Source: an uncultured Coriobacteriaceae bacterium | GTDB lineage: Bacteria; Actinomycetota; Coriobacteriia; Coriobacteriales; Atopobiaceae | Length of the DNA: 64,000 nt | Assembly (NCBI GenBank): GCA_902778135.1 | Contig: CACYWP010000017.1 | Span: 1 to 64,000 of the forward strand | Direction of reading: 5' to 3' | Shown: in pieces, positions 8,005-14,492 of the stretch | How positions within the stretch are numbered: the first letter of the stretch is position 1 | How the letters are laid out: every line of letters begins with the position of its first letter | Translations under genes and position numbers: made by a program | Notes under the pieces: model-generated | What the model was told of the DNA's origin: nothing | Seen by the model: the letters and a program-made list of their open reading frames with translations, nothing else | The model's database searches: none

Positions 8005-8794
8005 CCTCGTCGCCTCCCTCGAGGTAGGTCGAAGAAGCGGCGGTAGCAGCGATGCCGTCCATCTTCTTCTCGTGCAGGTAGTTGATGAATGCCAGCGCCA
8101 CGCCAACGATGGCCACGGGCAGGACGTTGGGCAGCACCAGGAAGGTTGCCATGACAAAGCCGATCATGAGGTACGGCGCGGTGTCGAGCTTGAGGGTGGT
8201 GAGCATCAGCATGGCAAGACCGACGGCAGGCAGGATGTTGCCCGCAACCTCAAAGCCGTGCGAGACCCACTCGGGGAAGGTCGCCACAAAGTTCTGGATG
8301 GGCATCTGCAGCGCGTAGGAGCACAAAAACACCAGCACAAACCAGAGGGCCGAGACCACAAACCAGGGCGCAAAGGTCCAGCGCATGAAGGCGTCGGCGT
8401 CGGCGCGCTCGGCACAGTCGTCGAGCTTGTGAGCCACAAAGACCATGGCGGTGTTGATCATGATGCCGAGCATCTGGGCGAGCAGGGCAAAGGGATAGGA
8501 GAGGCCAAGGGCCGTCTCGGCATTCTGCCCGGTCGTGTAGGCGATGACCACCGTCATCATGCCCGCAAGCAGCGGGTCGGGCGGGACGGTGCCACCCACA
8601 AAGGTCATGCCCAGGTAGGCAAGCTCAGAGACCGCACCGCAGGCGACACCCAGCGCCGGGTCGCCGAGCACCAGGCCGGCCAGGAAAGAGACCACGATGG
8701 GCCTGAACCAGTAGAACGCCTCGGTCTGCTGATCAAGCTTGCAGATGAAGCCCACAAGCCCCAGACCCAGGCCTTGAAGCAAGGTAATTTGCAT
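7994..8794 (-). CDS. PTS EIIC component, mannose family
   Basis: This 266-residue polytopic membrane protein is the sugar-translocating subunit. It starts with 'MQITLLQGLGLGLVGF' and contains the family blocks 'RPIVVSFLAGLVLGDP', 'GAVSELAYLGMTFVGG', 'PPDPLLAGMM' and 'GLSYPFALLAQMLGI'. About seven hydrophobic segments are visible. A short polar, acidic tail (about residues 240-266) is longer than in most EIIC proteins. It lies between EIIB and EIID with an 11-base overlap into EIID. Specificity cannot be deduced, but the linked deglycases suggest a glycated amino acid or amino sugar. Confidence 0.93.
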   Translation of the reverse strand: MQITLLQGLGLGLVGFICKLDQQTEAFYWFRPIVVSFLAGLVLGDPALGVACGAVSELAYLGMTFVGGTVPPDPLLAGMMTVVIAYTTGQNAETALGLSYPFALLAQMLGIMINTAMVFVAHKLDDCAERADADAFMRWTFAPWFVVSALWFVLVFLCSYALQMPIQNFVATFPEWVSHGFEVAGNILPAVGLAMLMLTTLKLDTAPYLMIGFVMATFLVLPNVLPVAIVGVALAFINYLHEKKMDGIAATAASSTYLEGGDEDGI

Positions 8795-8817
8795 GGTTTT
8801 CCGTTCCCTTCTGTTTG

Positions 8818-9303
8818 CTATGAGAGAGCAAGGTTCTCGTACTTGCGCTCGGTGGGCAGAATCTGGATGTAGACCTTGGCACCCGTCGCCCGGATTGCGG
8901 CGAGGTCGGCAAGGTCTTGGTCGTCCACGTACACGTGCTTCTCCACAAAGTTGCGCTTGCCGTCACCAGCGTGGAGGTTGCCAATGTTGACCTCCTTGAC
9001 GGCCACGCCGCTCTCGATGATTGCGCGCATGGCCGCAGGCGTGCGCGTGATGAGGAAGATGTGCTGCTTGGGGCTTGCCTTGCCAATGATGTCGATGGTC
9101 TTCTGCACCGAAAAGAAGCGGATGCCCACGCCCGCCGCGTCGGTCGTCATCTTCATGAGCGACTGCTGCAGGGGATCGGCGGCTGCCTCGTCATCGGCCA
9201 CGACCACCAGGTTTGCCTTGGCGGCCCCCACCCACGAGGATCCGACCTGACCGTGCACAAGGCGGTTGTCGATACGAGCGAATACGATGTCTGGCTGTGA
9301 CAT
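8818..9303 (-). CDS. PTS EIIB component, mannose family
   Basis: This 161-residue cytoplasmic protein relays phosphate from EIIA to the incoming sugar. The N-terminal motif 'IVFARIDNRLVHGQV' carries the phosphorylated His17 of the PTS EIIB Man/Sor family, followed by 'VVVADDEAAADPLQQSLM' and the loop 'NIGNLHAGDGKR'. ATG 9303 has a GGGAGG site. It is the first gene of the operon, transcribed away from the divergent GntR-type regulator. Confidence 0.93.
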   Translation of the reverse strand: MSQPDIVFARIDNRLVHGQVGSSWVGAAKANLVVVADDEAAADPLQQSLMKMTTDAAGVGIRFFSVQKTIDIIGKASPKQHIFLITRTPAAMRAIIESGVAVKEVNIGNLHAGDGKRNFVEKHVYVDDQDLADLAAIRATGAKVYIQILPTERKYENLALS

Positions 9304-9383
9304 GTGCGAACCTCCCAAAAACGTGAGACCAGGGAAAAGCGCTTTTCTCGAGAGGGGGCTGAGGAGCCCCGCTGGCCCCATCA

Positions 9384-9573
9384 TACGGAACCGTACTGGT
9401 AGGTATAAGAAGAATTTATTTCAGACCAATTTGGTAATGTCTTTGTAATGTTCGATGCATCATACGGTATATTTTGCATGGTAAACGGCCTATTTCAGCC
9501 AGCCGACAGCTGTCAAAGCGACTAATTTTGGTCTAGAATTCTTCTTAGTTGCAAATCTGTACTAACCAATTAG
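9384..9573. promoter_or_regulatory. divergent control region with two types of palindromes
   Basis: The 313-base gap (9304-9616) is AT-rich compared with its surroundings. On the minus strand TTATAC (9403-9408) is a possible -10 for the PTS operon. The palindrome accaatttggt (9425-9435) overlaps the -35 position. Related half-sites occur at 9527-9538 (tttggtctagaa) and 9561-9573 (actaaccaattag), nearer the regulator gene. A different palindrome, tacgg-aa-ccgta, lies at 9384-9395 and has partial repeats (catacggtat at 9471; gccgtacg at 9573). GntR/HutC proteins often bind GGT-N-ACC type sites, so the first class suits the adjacent regulator. Operator function is inference. Confidence 0.45.
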
Positions 9574-9616
9574 CCGTACGAGCAGGCATGGCGACGCCCA
9601 CAAGACGGGAGCACTC

Positions 9617-11095
9617 ATGGCCATGGCAAAGCGCGGAGATGCCGCGCCTTACGACCGCGTGTTTGAGGGAATCAGCGCTCTCATCGAAACCGGTGACTAC
9701 CGGGGTGGCGAGGCGCTCCCTCCCGAGAGAGACCTCTGCGAGCGCTTTGGCGTGTCGCGCGCGACATTGCGCAGCGCGCTGGCAACCCTCACTTCCCTTG
9801 GCCTTGTCGAAGCCAGGCGGGGAGCAGGCACCTATGTCAGCCGCCCCCGTCCCGTCGAGGCAATTCACCGAGCAAAGAGCTATTCCGACATCGTGCGCGC
9901 CGCAGGCATGACCCCCTCATCGCGCCTCATCGAGCAACGGCTCGCCCCGGCCAGCGCCGTTGTTGCGGAGCACCTTTCCATCGAGGTGGGAGCTCCGGTG
10001 CTGCAGCTCTATCGCATACGCCTGATGGACGCAAGGCCAGCACGCATCGACACGACCTACGTCAACGCAGGTCTCTTTCCCGGCATCGAGCGCTTTGACT
10101 TTGGGGTCGAGTCGCTCTTTGACATCTTTACCTCACAGTACGGACGACGACCAGCCCACCGCACCTCAAAGGTCGAGATTTGCCGGCTCGGCAGGCTCGA
10201 GGCAGCCCTGCTTGACAGCAATCCCAATCGGCCAGCCTTTCTGCTCACCGACCTCGTCATGACCGAGACGATGGAGGTCATCGAGTGGTCCGAGATGAGG
10301 GTGTTGCCCGAGTCTTGCGTCATCACCAACGACTTCTCGGCACCAGGCTTGGATGCGACGGCGTCCGCGCCTGCGACCCAAACTAGCTCTGATGTCGTCG
10401 ACGGCCCCGCCCATGTGCGCGTGCGCACCAAGGTGCTTTCCGACATTATGACAGGGGTCTATCCGCCAGGCTCTGCCCTACCGGGCGAGATTGAGCTGGC
10501 TCGGGTTTTCTCGGTTTCGCGCAAGACGGTACGCAAGGCACTGGACACCCTTGTTGAACAGGGTTTTGTGCGACGCATACGCGGAAAGGGCACCTTCTCG
10601 CTGGGAGCGTTTGAGCATGGACGCTCCCGTCCGCTGGGCTTTAGGGAGCGCGAGGCCTTGCAGCACCGCACTGCGCAGGTACGCGTGCTGGGCGCACTTT
10701 TGCGCCCAGCAGGGCCCGCCTATGCGCGACTCCTGGGAGTTGAACCGCAGGACACCATCCTTCGTCTGCGCAGGCTCAACATCTCGGATGGCGAGCCCGT
10801 CGGCATCGAAACCGTCTTCATCCCACAACGGCTCTTTCCCCGGATCGATCGCCTCGACTTCACGGTCTTCTCACTCTATGAGGTCTATGCGCGGTCAGGC
10901 CATGTGGTGACAAGCTCGACCGATACCATCAGCGTCGTGGAGTTGTCGACGCGCGACGCCCGTCTGCTGCATGCAGACCCAGGTGATCCTGCGCTCTTCT
11001 TCTCGACCGTGGGTCGAGATTCAAGCGGCACGCCCATCGAGCACACCATCTCGCTCGAGACCGGAAATCGGGCCGTGTACGAGATTCGCACCTAG
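9617..11095 (+). CDS. tandem GntR/HutC regulator with two HTH-UTRA units
   Basis: The 492 residues contain two full GntR/HutC regulators in series. Unit 1 has a winged helix at residues 10-75 ('ALPPERDLCERFGVSRATLR', then 'RRGAGTYV') and a UTRA effector domain at about 88-240. Unit 2 has a winged helix at about 268-335 ('ALPGEIELARVFSVSRKTVR', then 'RIRGKGTF') and a second UTRA at about 350-490. Typical members are about 240 residues with one copy. The second UTRA ends with the classic 'EHTISLETGNRAVYEIRT'-type strand. Start is at ATG 9617, or ATG 9623, after a GGGAG site. It is divergent from the PTS operon and is its likely repressor, responding to a phosphorylated sugar. Confidence 0.9.
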   Translation: MAMAKRGDAAPYDRVFEGISALIETGDYRGGEALPPERDLCERFGVSRATLRSALATLTSLGLVEARRGAGTYVSRPRPVEAIHRAKSYSDIVRAAGMTPSSRLIEQRLAPASAVVAEHLSIEVGAPVLQLYRIRLMDARPARIDTTYVNAGLFPGIERFDFGVESLFDIFTSQYGRRPAHRTSKVEICRLGRLEAALLDSNPNRPAFLLTDLVMTETMEVIEWSEMRVLPESCVITNDFSAPGLDATASAPATQTSSDVVDGPAHVRVRTKVLSDIMTGVYPPGSALPGEIELARVFSVSRKTVRKALDTLVEQGFVRRIRGKGTFSLGAFEHGRSRPLGFREREALQHRTAQVRVLGALLRPAGPAYARLLGVEPQDTILRLRRLNISDGEPVGIETVFIPQRLFPRIDRLDFTVFSLYEVYARSGHVVTSSTDTISVVELSTRDARLLHADPGDPALFFSTVGRDSSGTPIEHTISLETGNRAVYEIRT

Positions 11096-11218
11096 CGCTG
11101 CGGGCACGCCCCCGCAAAAGTCCAGATGGCCTGCGCGCATGCCTATGTGGGAACCCTAAGGAGGCTTTCCCTTGACCCTCTCACATGGCCATTTGAAGTT
11201 GCAGGCGGCTACACGAGA

Positions 11219-11291
11219 GCCCTGAGGGTTCGACTGCTTCGCGGCCGGGGGCACCAAGTTCATGAGACTCCCTATCTCTAGGGAGTTTTTT
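11219..11291 (+). ncRNA. structured repeat unit 0 (3' part) with terminator
   Basis: Only the 3' half is present: the conserved tail GGGGGCACCA (at about 11247) and a Rho-independent terminator. The terminator stem actccct/agggagt (11267-11273 and 11280-11286) has the conserved loop ATCTCT and is followed by TTTTTT. The terminator stem sequence differs from those of units 1 and 2, but pairing is kept. Confidence 0.5.
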
Positions 11292-11311
11292 CATGTGAGG
11301 ACAACGCCCCA

Positions 11312-11466
11312 GGGAGTCGAACCCGTGAGGGCGCGACAGGCCAGTGGCCTGTCGCGGGCTGAGGAGCGTAGCGACGAAGCCTACGAGTCTTGCCCGCAGG
11401 GCAAGACGGCGACTCCCGCTGGGGGCACCACGTGAGATTGACCCTCCTATCTCCAGGAGGGTTTAT
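11312..11466 (+). ncRNA. structured repeat unit 1 with terminator
   Basis: The closing stem GGGAGTCG (11312-11319) pairs with CGACTCCC (11410-11417). Inside it are hairpin 1 (cgcgacaggcc, loop agt, ggcctgtcgcg; 11332-11356), a middle hairpin beginning GGCTGAGG and ending GAAGCC, and hairpin 3 (gtcttgccc / gggcaagac; around 11387-11407). The conserved GCTGGGGGCACCA follows. A terminator closes the unit: ACCCTCCT, loop, AGGAGGGT, then TTATT. No ORF explains it. Units 1 and 2 keep every stem while changing its bases. Confidence 0.6.
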
Positions 11467-11484
11467 TGTTAGGTCAGCGTCTCA

Positions 11485-11633
11485 GGGAGTCGAACCGCAA
11501 GGTCGCAACGCCCCAGTGGGGCGTTGCGGGCTGAGGCCGAAGGCCGAAGCCTATGAGCGTTGCCGCAGGCAACGCGGGACTCCCGCTGGGGGCACCACGT
11601 GAGTACAGCTCTCTATCTCTAGAGGGCTTTTTT
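11485..11633 (+). ncRNA. structured repeat unit 2 with terminator
   Basis: The plan is the same as unit 1: closing stem gggagtc/gactccc (11485-11491 and 11578-11584), hairpin 1 cgcaacgcccc-agt-ggggcgttgcg (11504-11528), a middle hairpin with an inner GGCC-GAA-GGCC, and hairpin 3 gcgttgcc-gca-ggcaacgc. The tail GCTGGGGGCACCA and the terminator gctctct/agagggc plus TTTTTT follow. Hairpins 1 and 3 and the terminator all differ from unit 1 by compensating changes. Confidence 0.6.
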
Positions 11634-11650
11634 GTTAGGTCAACGTCTCA

Positions 11651-11746
11651 AGGAGTCGAACCCGTGAGGGCGCGACAGGCCAGTGGCCTGTCGCGGGCTG
11701 AGGAGCGTAGCGACGAAGCCTGAGCGTCTTGCCCGAAGGGCAAGAG
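11651..11746 (+). ncRNA. structured repeat unit 3, 3'-truncated
   Basis: This copy has the 5' strand (GGAGTCGAACCCGTGAGGG), hairpin 1 identical to unit 1 (11671-11695), the middle hairpin and hairpin 3 (tcttgccc-gaa-gggcaaga). The closing 3' strand, the GGGGGCACCA tail and the terminator are missing. It runs directly into the leader of the four-helix membrane protein gene at 11776. Confidence 0.55.
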
Positions 11747-11775
11747 TGAAGGTCCATTCAAGGGGGGTACACAAT

Positions 11776-12204
11776 ATGACGACCTTTAGCCTGTGCATTC
11801 ACGTTCTCTCTGCGGTTGTCATCATCATCAACTCACTGATTCTGTTTGTGCCAGCCCTCCTGACGACGCTGCTGTCCGCCATGTTCGATGGCAACGGCAT
11901 CGGACTCGCGATGATTGCGATGGGCGCCGCGATGCTCGCGGCGGGAGTCTTCATCTTTAAGGCGGGTGTCACAGGTGCACACCTGATACAGACAGACGCG
12001 CAGCTCTATCGCTCGCAGGAGATACGGGCGTACCTGCTTGCAGCCGCCATCGCCGCCCTGTGCCTCCTGGTGCTGTTCGTGTTCAACAGCTTCAGCGTCA
12101 ATGAGGTGTTTAAGTACGGGTTTGGTTTTGAGCTCATAGCCAACGCGTTGCTGCTCGTCCTCAACCTAATCGGCCTCGCGCTGATGCTTGCCAAGACACC
12201 CTGA
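11776..12204 (+). CDS. small four-helix membrane protein, function unknown
   Basis: The 142 residues form about four hydrophobic helices: 'VLSAVVIIINSLILFVPALL', a Gly/Ala-rich 'AMIAMGAAMLAAGVFIF', 'YLLAAAIAALCLLVLFVF' and 'LIANALLLVLNLIGLALM'. A polar loop between helices 2 and 3 reads 'LIQTDAQLYRSQEIRAY'. ATG 11776 has a GGGGGG-rich ribosome binding site; the longer frame back to 11683 reads through repeat unit 3 and is not real. I recognise no family. It is directly downstream of the tandem structured RNA units, and the last unit lacks its terminator, so transcripts from the array could read into this gene. Confidence 0.75.
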   Translation: MTTFSLCIHVLSAVVIIINSLILFVPALLTTLLSAMFDGNGIGLAMIAMGAAMLAAGVFIFKAGVTGAHLIQTDAQLYRSQEIRAYLLAAAIAALCLLVLFVFNSFSVNEVFKYGFGFELIANALLLVLNLIGLALMLAKTP

Positions 12205-12431
12205 CATTCGGCAGCAAGGGGGACACGCTTTTTGCTGGAAGCCGCCTCGCGCGGCAGGCACCTGATGTCGCGGTCAACGGCCGGGTACACCAGCCACACG
12301 ATGATGGTTGCGGCAATGGTATAAACCATGGAATTCTTCAGGCAGATCTGACCCATAGAGTTGAAGGGCATGCGACGGTAACAGCGGTTTCCGTCTATGA
12401 CCAAAGCCTTGGCATGGCATTCGCCTACCAT
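12205..12431 (-). pseudogene. possible relic of a CmpB-type (PF06541-like) membrane protein
   Basis: A minus-strand frame reads 'NRCYRRMPFNSMGQICLKNS' followed by a hydrophobic stretch ending 'WLVYPAVDR'. This resembles the conserved 'MPFN.(G)ICL..S' block of putative ABC-transporter-like CmpB proteins. There is no start-to-end gene around it. Downstream codons run into the antisense of the 11776 gene, so it appears to be a fragment. The remaining bases to 12684 show no convincing gene. Confidence 0.3.
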
Positions 12432-12684
12432 GCGGACGGGGCCAACGCGGCGTTGACTCGCCCGTGAGGCAGGCCGACACGCGCGAGAGCCGCGCCAGCG
12501 GCTCCGCGTGCGAATGCGTGAAGCTGACCGCCCGTCTCTGGGCAGTTTTCATGCACAAGCGCACGGGTCGCCCTTTTGAGACATGCGGAAAGCATACGTC
12601 GAGTAGCCGACCAATGAGGGACGGTCGCCGCAGCGATGCCTTTGCTCTGACGCGCGGATGCTACCCTTTTCCCATGTCCCACGC

Positions 12685-13368
12685 ATGAAAGGAACTGCCA
12701 TAGATACTCGGTCGCGCAACATCGCCCTCATGCTTGCCCTCGCCCTGGCTCTGCCCCTCTCTGCAGGATGCTCGTCAGGTGCCCCTTCTGCCGAACAGGA
12801 CGCAGACGCAGTCGAGCAGACCAAGGAAGAAGAGGTCAAGCCGACGGAAGAGGATGAATCCGTAACGGAAGAGGACATTGCCGTAACGGAGGAAGAGGAT
12901 GAGGAGGAGACGGCCGTCGAGGCTCCCGCCGCGACCCAGCGCGTCGGAGCTGACGGCATTGGCTATGTGAGCGTCCCCAACAACTGGGTGGAATTCAAGG
13001 ACGTGGATGGAAACTCCTCCATCCAGTGGTGCGACGGGACCCCGTACACGATCATCTCCCTCAATACGTTCGACATGAGCAGCGTGCCGGAGGATCAGCG
13101 CGCCGACTTTGACGTTGAGGATGCCGCCAACTCGGTATGGGTAAACATGCTGAACGACGGGCTGGAAGAAGACGCCATACAAGGCGCGCGCGTGACCCTT
13201 GCCGACCACGACGCGCTGCAGGTCTATGGCCTGTACCCTGACGGGAGCTTCCTGGTCTGCTGGCTGCTGGACGACGGCAGCGGGACGATTCGCTACGTGT
13301 CCGCCGAAGGCCCGGAGAGCACCATCTACGATACGGTCGAGATGATCCAGAATACCTACGAGCTGTAA
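12685..13368 (+). CDS. predicted secreted lipoprotein with acidic linker
   Basis: The 227-residue protein has a signal peptide ('ALMLALALALPL') ending in the lipobox LSAGC, with Cys29 as the lipidation site. Residues 31-80 are a strongly acidic Glu/Thr/Val repeat linker. A C-terminal domain of about 140 residues begins 'GYVSVPNNWVEFKDVDGN' and includes 'VYGLYPDGSFLVCWLLDDG'. That domain looks like a small beta-rich extracellular module; I cannot name it. ATG 12685 is the simplest start, with no strong ribosome binding site visible. The gene ends immediately before a short relic of a glgX-like gene, which suggests insertion or deletion at this site. Confidence 0.75.
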   Translation: MKGTAIDTRSRNIALMLALALALPLSAGCSSGAPSAEQDADAVEQTKEEEVKPTEEDESVTEEDIAVTEEEDEEETAVEAPAATQRVGADGIGYVSVPNNWVEFKDVDGNSSIQWCDGTPYTIISLNTFDMSSVPEDQRADFDVEDAANSVWVNMLNDGLEEDAIQGARVTLADHDALQVYGLYPDGSFLVCWLLDDGSGTIRYVSAEGPESTIYDTVEMIQNTYEL

Positions 13369-13382
13369 TCCGCACCGTTTCG

Positions 13383-13466
13383 GCGGAGAGGCAGTTCGAC
13401 TTTGACCCGGTCACCCTGACGTCTCGCAGCCTCCTTCTGTTGGTGGGAAGACGGGCGACGTGCTGA
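13383..13466 (+). pseudogene. 28-codon tail of a glgX-like gene, duplicate of 19700-19783
   Basis: This stretch translates to 'AERQFDFDPVTLTSRS' and then a Leu run, ending RRATC-stop. The end of the glgX relic at 19783 encodes almost the same residues, and the DNA is nearly identical over about 80 bases. There is no upstream coding sequence here: it begins 15 bases after the lipoprotein stop. The remainder of the gap (13467-13682) shows no gene. Confidence 0.65.
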
Positions 13467-13682
13467 CGCCCGTGCAGTGGAAGGGAGCGCAGTAGAGCGC
13501 GTCATCTGGGCCGTCGTGCATGTCATAGCCAAATCGCCGGGCAAAGAGACCGCACTGCCACACACCGCCCCTCGACCGGCAATTCAGCTGGCACGATACT
13601 AAAACCGCAGCTCAACGGGCTCAGACGATGCTAGGATTATCTTCAATTTCTGAAGGCTCGAAACAACGTGCGAAAAGGGGTG

Positions 13683-14327
13683 ATGGGCGTGAGTAGGGCT
13701 GCACACATGGCCGCCCAGACGGCCGTACCAAAACCAGCAAAAGACCGTCGCATGCGCGTCTCGACACTGCGTGTCGTACTCTGCGCGCTGCTCGTGGGGG
13801 TCGTCTGCCTCACGTTTGCCTACACGACGGCGTGGGGTGAGAGGATCGACCTGATGACAAAGCAGTCGTCGACGGACGTCTTCAAGAACATAGACCTCGA
13901 GGCGCTCGACGGCAGCAGCTTTACCTCAGAGAACCTGAAGGACGCCCGGGTCACGCTCTTCAACGTGTGGGCCACCACCTGTGCGCCATGCATCGCAGAG
14001 CTGCCAGCACTCGAAGAGCTCAACCACAGCTATGACCCCGGTGAGATCCAGGTCGTCGGCTTGCTCGAAGACTCGCTGGACGCAAACGGCCGACTTGTGC
14101 CAGCCCATCTCGAGACCGCACAAGGCTATCTCGACAAGGTCGGTGCGACGTTCCCCACGCTCGCACTTGACGAGGCGACCTATGCATATGTGAAGACGGC
14201 ATCCATTGGCACTCCCACCACGTTCTTTGTGAACAGCGACGGCGAGATCATCCATGTCGTGACCGGTTCCAACAGCCTACAAGGATGGAAGCAGCAGGTC
14301 GACACGGCGCTGTCCAAGCTTGGCTGA
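13683..14327 (+). CDS. TlpA/ResA-like membrane-anchored thiol-disulfide protein
   Basis: The 214 residues consist of a cytoplasmic tail, one membrane anchor (about 32-50, 'VVLCALLVGVVCLTFAY') and an extracytoplasmic thioredoxin fold. The active site is 'WATTCAPCIAELP' with Cys100 and Cys103, and the cis-Pro region is 'SIGTPTTFFVNSDGEI'. ATG 13683 has an AAAAGGGG site; a GTG at 13668 is possible. Together with the next two genes it forms a plus-strand redox operon: thioredoxin-like protein, CXXC peptide, polyferredoxin. A role in reducing extracytoplasmic thiols with electrons from the ferredoxin-type membrane protein is inference from context. Confidence 0.88.
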   Translation: MGVSRAAHMAAQTAVPKPAKDRRMRVSTLRVVLCALLVGVVCLTFAYTTAWGERIDLMTKQSSTDVFKNIDLEALDGSSFTSENLKDARVTLFNVWATTCAPCIAELPALEELNHSYDPGEIQVVGLLEDSLDANGRLVPAHLETAQGYLDKVGATFPTLALDEATYAYVKTASIGTPTTFFVNSDGEIIHVVTGSNSLQGWKQQVDTALSKLG

Positions 14328-14345
14328 CGACAGAGAGGTGCACCT

Positions 14346-14492
14346 ATGACATCAAAGGTAAGGAACGTGATCGCGGCCGTGCTACTCGCGGCATCGATCG
14401 CTCTGATCGTGGCGGGCAGCGCGACCGGCGAGCCCGACACCGTGCTGGGTAAGGCTATCAACGTATGCATGGAGTGTATCGGAATTGGCTAA
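14346..14492 (+). CDS. CD1871A-like CXXC-motif mini-protein
   Basis: This 48-residue gene encodes one membrane helix ('NVIAAVLLAASIALIVAG') and the terminal motif 'KAINVCMECIGIG'. Small proteins with this ending are known as the CD1871A family and are usually encoded next to 4Fe-4S polyferredoxins. It starts 18 bases after the TlpA-like stop. Its last bases contain the TTG start of the next gene (8-base overlap), which strongly supports that it is translated. Its Cys pair may bind metal or exchange electrons with the polyferredoxin; its biochemical role is not known to me. Confidence 0.85.
   Translation: MTSKVRNVIAAVLLAASIALIVAGSATGEPDTVLGKAINVCMECIGIG

Noticed and set aside
11219..11746. 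Type III toxin-antitoxin RNA repeats
   Set aside because: Type III antitoxin repeats are about 35-45 bases and precede a ToxN-like gene. These units are about 170 bases, each with a terminator, and the next gene encodes a membrane protein.
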